In this document: positions 9,292-17,869 of the stretch, in pieces
How positions within the stretch are numbered: position 1 is the first letter of the stretch
Layout: the number at the start of each line of letters is the position of its first letter
Source of the DNA: Campylobacter troglodytis
GTDB taxonomy: Bacteria; Campylobacterota; Campylobacteria; Campylobacterales; Campylobacteraceae
Direction: 5' to 3'
DNA length: 32,435 bases
NCBI RefSeq assembly: GCF_006864425.1
Contig: NZ_QHLI01000032.1
Span: 1 to 32,435 of the forward strand
Made by a program: the position numbers and the translations under genes
Notes under the pieces: generated by a model
What the model saw: only the letters and a program-made list of their open reading frames with translations
Told to the model about the DNA's origin: nothing
Databases searched by the model: none

Positions 9292-9545
9292 AATCAAATT
9301 TTTTATCATTCAATCAAAATGTATGGGAGTTTGCAAGCGTTAGGCATACAAACAAAGTCGCAAGCAAGGTTGTCAGGCAAAATCACCCCACACCAAAGCC
9401 TCGTGAAATGATAGAAAGAATAATAAAGGCTTCAAGTAAGCAAGGGGGCTTGGTGCTTTATTTAGTGGCAAGGGCTTAGCCTTGTGGCAAGGGATTTGGG
9501 ACGTGAATTTGTGGGTTGAGAGATAAATATGGAGTATTTAGATTC
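9292..9545 (+). pseudogene. Remnant 2: fused M2 start and M1 3' end
   Basis: Positions 9292-9313 equal the 5' coding sequence of the methyltransferase at 10524 (10536-10557; AATCAAATTTTTTATCATTC plus AA). From about 9321 the sequence instead matches the late part of the methyltransferase at 11348, for example TTTGCAAGCGTTAGGCATAC and AGAAAGAATAATAAAGGCTT. The simplest reading is an older M2-M1 pair that lost everything in between. Frame is destroyed. It sits directly behind the Hpy188I-like nuclease gene. Confidence 0.75.
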
Positions 9546-9603
9546 TAAGTTAGAAGTGGCTTATGATGGAATTTCAAGATAATTTTAAATCTAAGGAATT
9601 TTT

Positions 9604-10452
9604 ATGATAAATTTAAACCAACCTTTAGTGCAAATGCAAAAGATTGCACCAAATAGACAGTGTGTCAATTTTTTAATAAATAGAATCCAAAGTGATTCAT
9701 ATCGTCAAATACACATTTCGCAACATAATCGATATACACAAGATGAAGTTTTCATTATTTTGCAAGAAATTTATAAGCTTGTAGGTTTGGAAGCTATGCA
9801 AATTCGTACCACTGATTTAAACAAAAGACCACAAAATATAGCTGGAGAGGAAATTTATGCTACAATTACGAGTAAGATCAATGTAATACTTGGTCGTTGC
9901 ACACAAGATTCTTTGCGAAAAAACTTTTTTGTGGATTTTCATAGAATGGGTTTTTTATATAGATATAATACCCATAAGCAACCAGTATCACCATTTCAAA
10001 GGGCTCATATTAAATTTATCAAATTAACGCCGATGGCTGAAGATTTTCTTAATGCAAATAGTTTGCAACAAAAGCAAATATATGCACAGGCACTGTATTG
10101 CTTAATGAAAGAATTTATTGATAGTTTATATTGTATTGTTTATAATTTGAGTGTCATATCAAAAGACGAATTTATGCTTTTTGCTACTTTTGTGAATGAA
10201 AGTATTGACGAAATTGTTTACGGAATAAATGAAATTATTGAGTTGGTTAAGGATTTTAGGACTTTGAATATAAGTCAAAAAAAAGAGTTAATTGATTGTA
10301 TACATACTTATTGCAATCCTGCAAATTTTAGCGGCAACAAAAGAAATATGCGTGATTTTCCTAATTGGCTAAATGAAACCCAACAAATTTGGTATCATTT
10401 GCCATTTACAGGAAAATTTATGGTGGAAAATTATATTTTGCGTACCATATAA
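9604..10452 (+). CDS. Probable truncated MboII/HpyAII-like restriction endonuclease
   Basis: The 282-residue protein precedes two beta-class methyltransferases that resemble M2 and M1 of MboII/HpyAII, so it is expected to be the nuclease of that set. Segments such as ILGRCTQDSLRKNFFVDFHR, NPANFSGNKRNMRDFPNW and LNETQQIW fit my memory of R.MboII, which has about 416 residues. If so, the last third is missing here. The frame stops at 10452 and the next 71 nt before the next gene do not continue it in another frame. No nuclease motif is visible in what remains, so it is probably inactive. RBS is AAGGAA before ATG. The family call depends on memory and context; an unrelated DNA-binding protein is the alternative. 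Confidence 0.5.
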   Translation: MINLNQPLVQMQKIAPNRQCVNFLINRIQSDSYRQIHISQHNRYTQDEVFIILQEIYKLVGLEAMQIRTTDLNKRPQNIAGEEIYATITSKINVILGRCTQDSLRKNFFVDFHRMGFLYRYNTHKQPVSPFQRAHIKFIKLTPMAEDFLNANSLQQKQIYAQALYCLMKEFIDSLYCIVYNLSVISKDEFMLFATFVNESIDEIVYGINEIIELVKDFRTLNISQKKELIDCIHTYCNPANFSGNKRNMRDFPNWLNETQQIWYHLPFTGKFMVENYILRTI

Positions 10453-10523
10453 AATAATTGATAAAACGCCAAATACAAGCCAAGTTTGCAAACCGTTATG
10501 GTTGAATATAATAGGAAATTATT

Positions 10524-11369
10524 ATGAGCGTGAAAAATCAAATTTTTTATCATTCAAGCGAGAATATGCAAGAATTAGAGGATAAAAGCGTGGATTTAAT
10601 CATCACAAGTCCGCCTTATTTTAACATAAAAGATTACTCAAAAAATGGCTATCAAAATGCCACGCATTCAGCGAGCAAAAAGGACGATTTGGGTGCTTTA
10701 AATGACTATGAGAGCTATATTAAAGCCCTTTTGGCAGTGTGGTGCGAGTGCGAGCGTGTGCTAAAAGCAAATGGTAAGCTCTGCATCAATGTGCCTTTAA
10801 TGCCTATGCTTAAAAAGGACTTAAATACGCATTACAACAGGCATATTTTTGACTTGCAAAGCGACATTCAGCAAAGCATTTTAAGGCATACGGGGCTGTT
10901 TTTACTTGATCTTTATATTTGGAACCGGACAAATTCAACCAAAAAGCTGATGTTTGGCAGCTACCCTTACCCACGCAATTTTTACGCACAAAATACCACT
11001 GAATTTATAACAGTTTTTGTAAAAGATGGCAAAGCGCAAAATAAGATCTCACAAGAAATCAAAGAAACAAGCAAGCTCACACAAGAAGAATGGGTGAGTT
11101 TTACCAAGCAAATTTGGGATATTCCCATACCAAATAAAAGCGACACAGCCTTTGGCAAGCATTCTGCTATAATGCCAGAAACAATACCATTTCGACTTAT
11201 CAAGCTTTATTCCTTTGTAGGGGATTTAGTCTTAGACCCCTTTGCAGGTAGTGGAACTACGCTAAAAGTAGCAAAAGAGCTAAAACGAAACTTTGTAGGA
11301 TACGAGCTTTACGAGCATTACAAAGGCATAATTGAGGAAAAATTACAGTGTCAAACTCTCTTTGCTTAA
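10524..11369 (+). CDS. Beta-class DNA methyltransferase, MboII M2-like (probably m4C)
   Basis: The 281-residue protein has catalytic motif IV TSPPYF (28-33) near the N-terminus and SAM-binding motif I DPFAGSGTT (238-246) near the C-terminus, the permuted beta-class order. A serine before PPY is typical of N4-cytosine methyltransferases, whereas the partner downstream has DPPY. A pair of this kind is needed for the asymmetric site GAAGA/TCTTC of MboII, where one enzyme acts on each strand; the specificity is inferred from that resemblance. The gene appears intact. It overlaps the following gene by 22 nt. Its first bases are duplicated at 9292-9313. Confidence 0.8.
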   Translation: MSVKNQIFYHSSENMQELEDKSVDLIITSPPYFNIKDYSKNGYQNATHSASKKDDLGALNDYESYIKALLAVWCECERVLKANGKLCINVPLMPMLKKDLNTHYNRHIFDLQSDIQQSILRHTGLFLLDLYIWNRTNSTKKLMFGSYPYPRNFYAQNTTEFITVFVKDGKAQNKISQEIKETSKLTQEEWVSFTKQIWDIPIPNKSDTAFGKHSAIMPETIPFRLIKLYSFVGDLVLDPFAGSGTTLKVAKELKRNFVGYELYEHYKGIIEEKLQCQTLFA

Positions 11370-12151
11370 ACGGTTTAAATAAAATTTACATACAAGATGT
11401 CTTTGAGTTTTTAAAGGCTTTGCCTAATGAATGTGCGGATTTAGCAATAATTGATCCCCCTTATAATCTCAAAGTTGCAAGCTGGGATAAATTCAAAAGC
11501 CAAAAAGCCTTTTTGGAATTTAGCTATGCGTGGATAGATGCTTTTTTGCCAAAGCTTAAAAAAACGGGAAGTTTTTATATCTTTAACACCCCTTATAACT
11601 GTGCGCTTTTTTTGCACTATTTGCAAGGCAAAGCACATTTTCAAAACTTCATTTGTTGGCACAAAAAAGATGGGCTTAGTGCGAGCAAACGCAGATATAA
11701 CAATAATCAAGAAAGCATTTTGTTTTACACGGTGAGCGAAAAAGAGTATTGTTTTGACTGTGAGAGCATTCGTGTGCCTTATGATTCAAAAGAACGCATA
11801 GAACACGCGAGTAAAAAGGGCATTTTAAAAGATGGCAAAAGATGGTTTCCAAACCCAAATGGTAAGCTCTGCCCTGATGTGTGGGACTTTGCAAGTGTGA
11901 GGCATACAAATAAAATAAATGGCAAAGTTGTCAGACAAGATCATCCAACTCCAAAGCCAAGGGCTATGATAGAAAGAATGATAAAAGCTTCAAGCAAGCA
12001 AGGCGATTTAGTGCTTGATTTATTTAGTGGCACAGGGATAACTAGCCTTGTAACAAGGGAGTTAGGACGCGAATTTATAGGTTGTGAGATAAATGCTGGC
12101 TATCTTGATAACAGCTTGCCTCTTGATGATGAAAGAAACCAAGAAGCTTAG
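11348..12151 (+). CDS. Beta-class N6-adenine methyltransferase, MboII M1/HpyAII-like
   Basis: The 267-residue protein has IIDPPYNL (34-41) and then DLFSGTGITS (224-233), the beta-class order with an adenine-type DPPY. It resembles M1.MboII as I remember it along its whole length, including YIFNTPYNC, RVPYDS, ASKKGILKDGKRWFPNPNG and FIGCE. The likely target is GAAGA (adenine), by analogy. Start is GTG at 11348, inside the preceding gene, which suggests coupled translation; no ATG lies before the catalytic motif. The C-terminal 60 codons exist in decayed form at 7108-7330 and 9321-9545. Confidence 0.85.
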   Translation: MSNSLCLNGLNKIYIQDVFEFLKALPNECADLAIIDPPYNLKVASWDKFKSQKAFLEFSYAWIDAFLPKLKKTGSFYIFNTPYNCALFLHYLQGKAHFQNFICWHKKDGLSASKRRYNNNQESILFYTVSEKEYCFDCESIRVPYDSKERIEHASKKGILKDGKRWFPNPNGKLCPDVWDFASVRHTNKINGKVVRQDHPTPKPRAMIERMIKASSKQGDLVLDLFSGTGITSLVTRELGREFIGCEINAGYLDNSLPLDDERNQEA

Positions 12152-12218
12152 AGCCTTAAATTTAAAGCGAAGCTAAGTTTACTTAGAGCCTTAAAACAAG
12201 ATTTTAAATTCACAAAAA

Positions 12219-12300
12219 CTTGCTAGAATTCAAATGAATAATTTATGTTTAACTGTGAATTTGTGCTTAGCTTTTAAATTGCAAGAACTTGTTGTAAAAT
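12219..12300 (+). promoter_or_regulatory. purH: Candidate promoters before purH
   Basis: Two -10-like elements are seen: TGCTAGAAT (TAGAAT at 12224-12229) and TTGTTGTAAAATGC (TAAAAT at about 12294-12299). Both lie upstream of a terminator-like hairpin at 12345-12370, so either purH has a long attenuated leader or a further promoter lies beyond the hairpin. Confidence 0.3.
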
Positions 12301-12344
12301 GCGATACAGAGTACGGATTACGGAATATAGATAACGGATAACGG

Positions 12345-12370
12345 AAATTCGCACGAAGTGCGAATTTTTT
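12345..12370 (+). terminator. Rho-independent terminator-like hairpin
   Basis: A perfect 10-bp stem AAATTCGCAC / GTGCGAATTT with a GAA loop, with the 3' arm running into a T-tract. It may end the restriction island transcript, or act as an attenuator if purH is transcribed from upstream. Confidence 0.65.
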
Positions 12371-12385
12371 AAACGACAAGAAATG

Positions 12386-12557
12386 TTAAATCACTAGAAT
12401 TTGAACCAAAGATGATAAGGCGAAGTATCTTGGAGCGGAAATCGTTGTTGCCCAGCGTGAGGCAAGGGAGTTTATTGGACATAAATGATCGCAGCCGAAC
12501 GCGATAACTGGGCGATTTACGCCCAAGAGACAAGCCGTTATAAAAAAAGGATAAATA
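12386..12557 (+). other. GC-rich purH leader with alternative pairings
   Basis: This leader is richer in G and C than its surroundings. CTGGGC (12508-12513) can pair with GCCCA just downstream (12521-12525), forming TGGGCG-ATTTA-CGCCCA, or with GCCCAG upstream (12450-12455). A short stop-free stretch here (about 12401-12487) would read YLGAEIVVAQREAREFIGHK but has no start codon. It may be a structured leader, a gene remnant, or both. Confidence 0.35.
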
Positions 12558-14093
12558 ATGAAAAAAGCATTACTTAGTGTCAGCGATAAAACAAACATAG
12601 TGGAATTTGCAAAGGGCTTAATAGAGCTTGGTTTCGAGCTACTTTCCACAGGTGGCACCTTTGCACTTTTAAAAGAAAGAGGTTTAAAGGTGCAAGAGGT
12701 GAGCGATTTCACGGGCTGCAAAGAGTTATTTGATGGACGTGTGAAAACCTTGCACCCAAAAATTCACGGAGGCATTTTGCATAAAAGGGAGGACACAAGG
12801 CACTTGCAAGAAGCAAGGGATAATGATATTTTGGGAATTGACTTGGTTTGTGTGAATTTATACCCCTTTCAAGCCACGACACAAAGGACAAATGAGCTTG
12901 ATGAGATAGTTGAAAACATTGATATAGGAGGACCCGCTATGCTTAGAAGTGCGGCAAAAAACTATAAATCCGTGCTTGTTTTATGCGACACAAAGGACTA
13001 CGCCGCAGTGCTTGAGGCTATAAAAAAGGGCGAGGATGATGAAAAATTCAGGCTAAATCTAATGATAAAAGCGTTCGAGCACACAGCAAGCTACGATGCC
13101 TTCATAGCAAACTACTTCAACGAGCGATTTAATGGGGGTTTTGGGGCAAAAAAATTCATCTTTGGCAAAAAGGTTTTTGACACTAAATATGGAGAAAATC
13201 CCCATCAAAAAGGTGCTTTGTATGAATTTGAGGACTTTTTTACTGTGAATTTTAAGGCTTTAAAGGGCGAGGCTAGCTTTAATAATCTCACAGACATCAA
13301 CGCAGCCATAGCACTTGCAAGCTCTTTTGGCGAGGCAAAGGCAGTTGCCATAGTAAAGCACGGCAATCCTTGCGGCTTTGCACTTGGAAAAAGCTTGCTT
13401 GAAAGCTACACTCAGGCTTTAAAATGCGATAATATCAGTGCTTATGGGGGTGTAGTAGCCATAAATGGCACATTAGATGAGGCTTTGGCTAAAAAAATCA
13501 ATGAAATTTATGTTGAGGTCATCATAGCTGCAAGCGTTGAAAGTGCGGCGTTGTCGGTGTTTGAGAGCAAAAAACGCATTAAAATTTTCACGCAAGAAGC
13601 TGTTTTTTTGCTAAATCCCAAAGATAAATACGATTTCAAGCATATTCAGGGGGGCTTTGTGTATCAAAACGCCGATGAGGTAGCCCCTAGCGAGCTAGCA
13701 AACTCCGAGCTCAAAAGCAAAAGAAGTGCGAATAAAAACGAGCTAAAAGACCTAGACATAGCCGTTAAAATCGCCGCTCTAACGAAGTCTAACAATGTCG
13801 TGTATGTCAAAAACGGCGCAATGCTCGCCATCGGTATGGGTATGACAAGCCGCATAGACGCCGCAAAAGCCGCTATAAGCAAGGCTTCACAGATGGGACT
13901 TGATTTAAATGGCTGCGTACTAGCGAGTGAAGCCTTTTTTCCTTTTAGAGACAGCGTAGATGAGGCGTCTCGCGTAGGTGTGCGTGCCATAGCACAGCCA
14001 GGTGGTAGCATTAGAGATGATGAGGTCATAGCAGCTGCTGATGAATACGGCATTGCCTTGTATTTCACAGGCGTGAGACATTTTTTGCATTAG
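12558..14093 (+). CDS. purH: Bifunctional AICAR transformylase / IMP cyclohydrolase (PurH)
   Basis: The 511-residue cytoplasmic enzyme catalyses the last two steps of IMP synthesis: formyl transfer to AICAR and ring closure. The N-terminal MGS-like cyclohydrolase domain shows [24 protein letters not shown] and [16 protein letters not shown]. The transformylase part shows [26 protein letters not shown] and the C-terminal [20 protein letters not shown] followed by TGVRHFLH. Length is typical. RBS AAAAAAAGGA lies 6 nt before ATG. In C. jejuni purH is next to the DnaJ-like gene as I recall; here 5.4 kb of mostly restriction genes lie between them. Confidence 0.97.
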   Translation: MKKALLSVSDKTNIVEFAKGLIELGFELLSTGGTFALLKERGLKVQEVSDFTGCKELFDGRVKTLHPKIHGGILHKREDTRHLQEARDNDILGIDLVCVNLYPFQATTQRTNELDEIVENIDIGGPAMLRSAAKNYKSVLVLCDTKDYAAVLEAIKKGEDDEKFRLNLMIKAFEHTASYDAFIANYFNERFNGGFGAKKFIFGKKVFDTKYGENPHQKGALYEFEDFFTVNFKALKGEASFNNLTDINAAIALASSFGEAKAVAIVKHGNPCGFALGKSLLESYTQALKCDNISAYGGVVAINGTLDEALAKKINEIYVEVIIAASVESAALSVFESKKRIKIFTQEAVFLLNPKDKYDFKHIQGGFVYQNADEVAPSELANSELKSKRSANKNELKDLDIAVKIAALTKSNNVVYVKNGAMLAIGMGMTSRIDAAKAAISKASQMGLDLNGCVLASEAFFPFRDSVDEASRVGVRAIAQPGGSIRDDEVIAAADEYGIALYFTGVRHFLH

Positions 14094-14148
14094 GCTTGAA
14101 TTTAAAGCTTATGAAGGTGGCGAGGTGCTTTAACTGGGCTTTGAGTTT

Positions 14149-14174
14149 GGCTACAAAATACTGATCTTGTAGCC
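14149..14174 (+). terminator. Hairpin after purH
   Basis: GGCTACAA and TTGTAGCC form an 8-bp stem with a 10-nt loop, 55 nt after the purH stop. The following sequence is ATTAAAAATT rather than a T-run, so termination is possible but weak. Confidence 0.4.
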
Positions 14175-14548
14175 ATTAAAAATTCACATTTTTGTAAGCA
14201 AATTTATGCTCTTAATCTCACAAAAAGCCTTCATTAAAAGAACCTTAATCCTAAATTTAATCCTAAAAAGAAACAATTAAAATTAAAATGCATAACTTTA
14301 ATCTCAGCTTTTTTAATAAATTTAGCTTAAAAAATTTACATATTTTTATAATTTTGTTTCTTTTGTGTCTTGGCTTAAATTTGCTAGTTAATAGCCTATA
14401 AGCTGAGTTAAATATAAATTTTAGTTTTTTATTTTGCCTCAAAACTAGATAAAAAATTTTAAAATAAATATAATTTTGTTTCCATATATTTAGTATTATG
14501 AGATTTTAGCTTTAAGATGCTTAAAAGGCTAATGATATTTTAATTTAT
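14175..14548. other. AT-rich intergenic region, no gene seen
   Basis: Very AT-rich with many TTTAAA and TATAAT-like motifs but no coding frame of note. It ends at the left terminal repeat of an IS1595-type element. Confidence 0.5.
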
Positions 14549-15293
14549 GGCTCAATTTAACTTAAGCTCATATAAAGGAGTTTCAAGTTATGATTACAGC
14601 AATGAAAAATAAGTATATAGTCCGTTCAAGAATTTCAGAGGCTAAATTTGTGATAGATTCTTACATATTTTTGCCTTGATATTGAAGCAGTAAAAATTGC
14701 AAAAATCACTCAAGTTTCAGAGCTTACTCTATGGAGAATCTTTAAGCAAATTAGAATCTTAATCACAATAGAATGTGAAAATATTTCAAAAATGCAAGGT
14801 GAAATAGAAATTGTTGAGAGTTATTTCGGTGCAAAAAGAGTGCGTGGTAAAAGAGGCAGAGGAGCTAGCAAGAAAACGCCTGTATTTGGTATGCTTAAAC
14901 GCTAGGCTAGCGTTTATACCCAAGTGGTAAAGAATTGCTCTAGTAGCGAGCTTTTGCCCATTTTACCTAGCTTTGCAGAGTTAGAATCTAACATAATTTA
15001 TAGTGATACTTGGAAAGCTTATGATTAACTTGTAGATTTTGAGGCTAAAGAGCATTATAGAGTAAAACACGCCAAATTCGAGTTTGCAAAGGGACACAAC
15101 CACATAAACAAAATTGTGAATTTCTGGGGATTTGCAAAGTTTCGTTTGGCGAAATTTAAGGGCTAAAAGAGAAAATTTTGTCCTTCACTTAAAAGAAGCT
15201 GAATTTACATATAATACTAAAAATTTAGGACAAAATATTTATCAAAATTTATTAAAATTGATAATAGAAAATTCTGTTAAGTTTAATTGAGCC
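14549..15293 (+). mobile_element. IS1595-type insertion sequence, copy A (decayed)
   Basis: The ends are near-perfect inverted repeats: GGCTCAATTTAACTTAA at 14549-14565 and TTAAGTTTAATTGAGCC at 15277-15293. The 745-bp element carries one disrupted transposase frame. Flanking 8-mers (TAATTTAT and TTTATTTT) do not match, so no target duplication is preserved. It lacks all four short insertions found in copies B, C and D and therefore gives the reference layout. Confidence 0.85.
14590..15225 (+). pseudogene. IS1595 (ISXO2-like) transposase, broken
   Basis: Family landmarks are recognisable: GEIEIVESYFGAKRVRGKRG (catalytic DESYF region, with the first Asp changed to Val), KTPVFGMLKR, VYTQVVKNCSS, IIYSDTWKAYD, YRVKHAKFEFAKGHNHINKI and NFWGFAKFRLAKFKG. 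The frame is broken by a stop and shift near 14678, an in-frame TAG after MLKR (14903), a TAA after KAYD (15026) and a TAG after KFKG. The TAG after MLKR is shared with copies B and D. The protein would be inactive. Confidence 0.85.
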
Positions 15294-15448
15294 TTTATTT
15301 TTTATCCAACCCTTTATACTTTAAAATGAACTTATATCAAATTCAAGTATTTTGAGCCTTGTTATATTGAGTGTAGTGAAATATCTCAAAACATAGCTTT
15401 TTAGAAAACAATTTTTATCATTAAGAGCTAGTACAAAGCACCACCAAA

Positions 15449-15540
15449 GAAGTTCAAATAAAATTTAAAGGTTTTTCAACTTCGTTTTAATATGACAAGA
15501 AATTTTTTGCTTTCTATGAAAGCTCAAAATGACAAATAAA
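15449..15540. repeat. Diverged third copy of the 1-120 repeat
   Basis: TTCAAATAAAATTTAAAGG, TAATATGACAAGAAATTTTT and GAAAGCTCAAAATGACAAA follow the order of 1-115 with scattered changes. The left half (15356-15400) also carries TTGTTATATTGAGTGTAGTG. Confidence 0.65.
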
Positions 15541-15574
15541 TAAACTTGCTTGAATTTAAATTCAAGCAAGTTTA
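15541..15574. repeat. Perfect 34-nt palindrome
   Basis: TAAACTTGCTTGAATTT is followed immediately by its exact reverse complement. As RNA it would form a hairpin on either strand; a bidirectional terminator or a repeat-derived cruciform are both possible. Confidence 0.7.
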
Positions 15575-16428
15575 TTTGTTCCATTTTCCGCGTTTAGTAG
15601 TTTGTAATCTATGTTCTGTTACAAACCTCCCTACCTAATAAGTTTTATTTTGTTAGAATTGCCGCATCAAAAATGTAAAAAATGTGTCAAGTAAGCTACG
15701 CAACACCTCTTTTTACCATTACTTTAACTTGGCACAAATACCCCTTGCGGAGGGGGTTTTGCAACGCTTGCAACCCGTTGGGTGGGTGGGTAAATTCAGC
15801 ATTTAACTTTTCAATTTTAGAATTTTATGAATTTTCTTTTGAATTCAAAGAATTTATGTCATTTTGTGAAATTTCAAACAACCCATCCCCTAAATCCCCT
15901 CCGCAAGGGAAGGGTCTTTTCGTGCGGAATACGGAGAATTGAAAACAGAAAACGGAAATTCACGCCAAAGCATGAATTTATGGATATTTTTGCTTCGGCT
16001 TACGCCTTGCAATCCGCTGTGTCGCTACGCTCAATATGACAAAATTTTAGGCTTTTGTTTGAATGTTCGCTTTTTGCTACGCAAAACCCCCAAACCCCCT
16101 CCGCACGACAGTGGGCTTTCAAATGTTTCTATGAATTTCACGCAAAAATTCATAAAAAACGCTTGATTTAAAGCGAAAATTTACGCTTTTTTCGTGCTAA
16201 AATTCACAAATTTGCTTAAAAGCGTGAATTTTCCGTTCAATTAAGTCAAAGGTGCATACAGAATATAGACTACGGAAAAAAGAATACGAACTTTTTGGCA
16301 AAGTAATTTTACGCAAAATTCAAATCTGTTGTATGTATTCAATGTTTTGTAATCTGAGCTGACGAGCCGAATTTAAAAGCATACAAGACGAGTTTGCCTT
16401 GTGAATTTTATGGATTGCCACGATTTTG
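15575..16428. other. Repeat-rich region without a supported gene
   Basis: Short open frames here lie in repeats and lack ribosome binding sites. 15787-15860 is an inverted, diverged copy of 661-733 (GGGTAAATTCAGCATTTAAC and TCAATTTTAGAATTTTATGA are recognisable). The purine/pyrimidine-rich type (CCCATCCCCTAAATCCCCTC) flanks it, as it does at 590-770. TTTTTGCTTCGGCTTACGCC near 15987 and TTTTTGCTACGCAAAACCCC near 16071 resemble the short insertions found in the IS1595 copies. Confidence 0.55.
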
Positions 16429-16539
16429 CTAGGCGACATCTCGCAATGACGACCCACCCCCAAACCCCTCCGCACGGCAGGGGGACTTTTGGTTTGTCCC
16501 ACTCGCAAGGGAGGGGGACTTGCCTTGTGAATTTTCACT

Positions 16540-17433
16540 CATAAGAGACGAATTGCCACCTATAAGCTCAAAATTACACAAAGCCTTTGGGGATAACAGC
16601 ACATCAATCTCAGCTCTTGCCAAAATGTCATTGAAAAAAATCTCATTGCCCTTGTCCTCGTCCTTGCTTTGAGCGCCTTTGATGACGCCGTCTTTAAAGG
16701 GGAAATTTAGCACCACTCTTTCATCTGCTTTGATGAATTTAGCCTTAAAATCAAGCTGTGCCAAGCCTATCTTGCTAGCAAAAGCCGTGAAAGAGCCTGA
16801 CAAAACGCGAAAATCAAGCATTTTTAAAAACTCAGTTTGTTTAAAATGCAAAATGCTTTTATCTGCTATTGTTGAAGTGTCAAAAAACTCTTTTGTGTAA
16901 AATGCGGCAAATGTCGAGTCCTTTAAAAGAAAATCAAAAAGCTCTTTTTTGTTTAAAATCGCCAAATTTCGCACAGCCAAAAGAGAACCAAACCTAGCCT
17001 CTAAATCATCAAGTAGGCTGTGAATACTTTGTGAAGTTTCTTTTGCTTGTAAATTTTCTTTTGCTTGTGAATTTTCTTGCGAGCTTACTTTTGAATTTTC
17101 TTGTGAAGTTTTGTGTGAATTCATTGTTCTTGCCTTTGAATTTGTTGAATTTTCTTGTGAATTTTCTTTTACCTATAAATTTGTATCCTTTGTGCCTTGC
17201 AAATTTAGCTTTTCTTGTGAATTTGCTTGTGAGGTTTCTTTTGAAGCTGTGAAATTTTTGTCCTTTAAGTCTTGCTTTTCTTGTGAATTTACAGACTCTT
17301 CGTTTTTTAAGTCTTGTTTTTCTTGAGAGTTTGCTTTTGAGCTTGTGGAGTTTTCGTCCTTGAAATCTTGCTTTTCTTGTGAATTTATTGAATTTTCTTG
17401 TGAATTTGTGTTGTCAAAGAGTGAATTTTGCAT
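16540..17433 (-). pseudogene. Type III modification methyltransferase (Mod), N-terminal remnant
   Basis: The minus-strand frame from ATG at 17433 (RBS AAGGGGG) encodes a Ser/Gln/Glu/Asn-rich N-terminus made of SQEN/SQEKQDLK-type repeats, then an in-frame TAG at 17173-17175, then the same frame continues. Downstream it reads RVVLNFPFKDGVIKGAQS, NEIFFNDILARAEIDVLL and SPKALCNFELIG, matching the conserved region that in many type III Mod proteins precedes the SAM-binding and DPPY motifs. After about 16558 the frame runs into a repeat (CCCTCCCTTGCGAGTGGGAC on this strand) and both catalytic motifs are absent. It may be the lost partner of the Res subunit at 1150. The Mod call rests on remembered family sequence. 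Confidence 0.65.
17031..17415 (-). repeat. Degenerate 15-nt coding repeats (NSQE-rich tract)
   Basis: On the minus strand the unit AATTCACAAGAAAA recurs many times with variants, encoding NSQE(N/K). The tract covers the N-terminal part of the Mod remnant and also the first codons after its amber stop. Such repeats can expand or contract, here usually in multiples of three. Confidence 0.75.
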
Positions 17434-17479
17434 TTTGCCCCCTTTTGCAAAAAGTGCAATTATAGCCAAAATTTGCAAA

Positions 17480-17759
17480 AAATAAAATTCAGCAAATTTT
17501 TAGGCTATTGATACTTTTAGCTGAATTAGATCTGAAAGCTTGCTAAAATAGATCTTAGTATATATCTTTGCCCTACATTTGAAAGCGAAAATTCAGACAA
17601 ATTTTAGAGTGTTTTTGTGCTGATCTTTGCGTAAGCAAAATCGCCCTTTTATACAAAATTTCTCGTGCTTGTGTGAATGCAATTGTGCGTGAAATTTGCA
17701 TTTTAATCCTTAAACAGTGCGAAAAATCAGCAAAACGAAGTTTCTTTATAAGATGAGTG
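17480..17759. other. Intergenic region, no gene seen
   Basis: AT-rich sequence upstream of the Mod remnant and left of IS copy B. No clear left terminal repeat of copy B is found here, so the 5' part of that element is lost or unrecognisable. Confidence 0.4.
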
Positions 17760-17781
17760 GTTGAAGAGGGTGAGAGTTATT

Positions 17782-17819
17782 TTTTACTTTGCTAAGCTCG
17801 TAACTGCGTAGTAAAAGTG
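17782..17819 (+). repeat. Short transposase insertion B1 (site 1)
   Basis: Net +33 nt against copy A, directly after the ESYF codons. Reads LLC-stop-ARNCVVKV in frame. Same site as D1. Confidence 0.75.
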
Positions 17820-17869
17820 GCAAAAAGGGTGCGTGGTAAGTGTGGGCGTGGAGCTGGTCGCAAAAGTTT

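Noticed and set aside
10373-10585. 70-codon frame bridging the truncated nuclease and M2, as its frameshifted continuation
   Set aside because: The frame overlaps the nuclease gene and the M2 start, and its residues after 10452 show no resemblance to the expected C-terminus.
14541-15301. Target-site duplication around IS copy A
   Set aside because: The outer 8-mers TAATTTAT and TTTATTTT agree at only about half of positions.
15682-16166. Overlapping small open frames (86, 70 and 75 codons)
   Set aside because: They lie in repeat DNA, lack ribosome binding sites and translate repeat sequence in several frames.
16320-16538. 72-codon minus-strand frame
   Set aside because: It overlaps the Mod remnant's tail and the C/G-rich repeat; its residues reflect repeat sequence.
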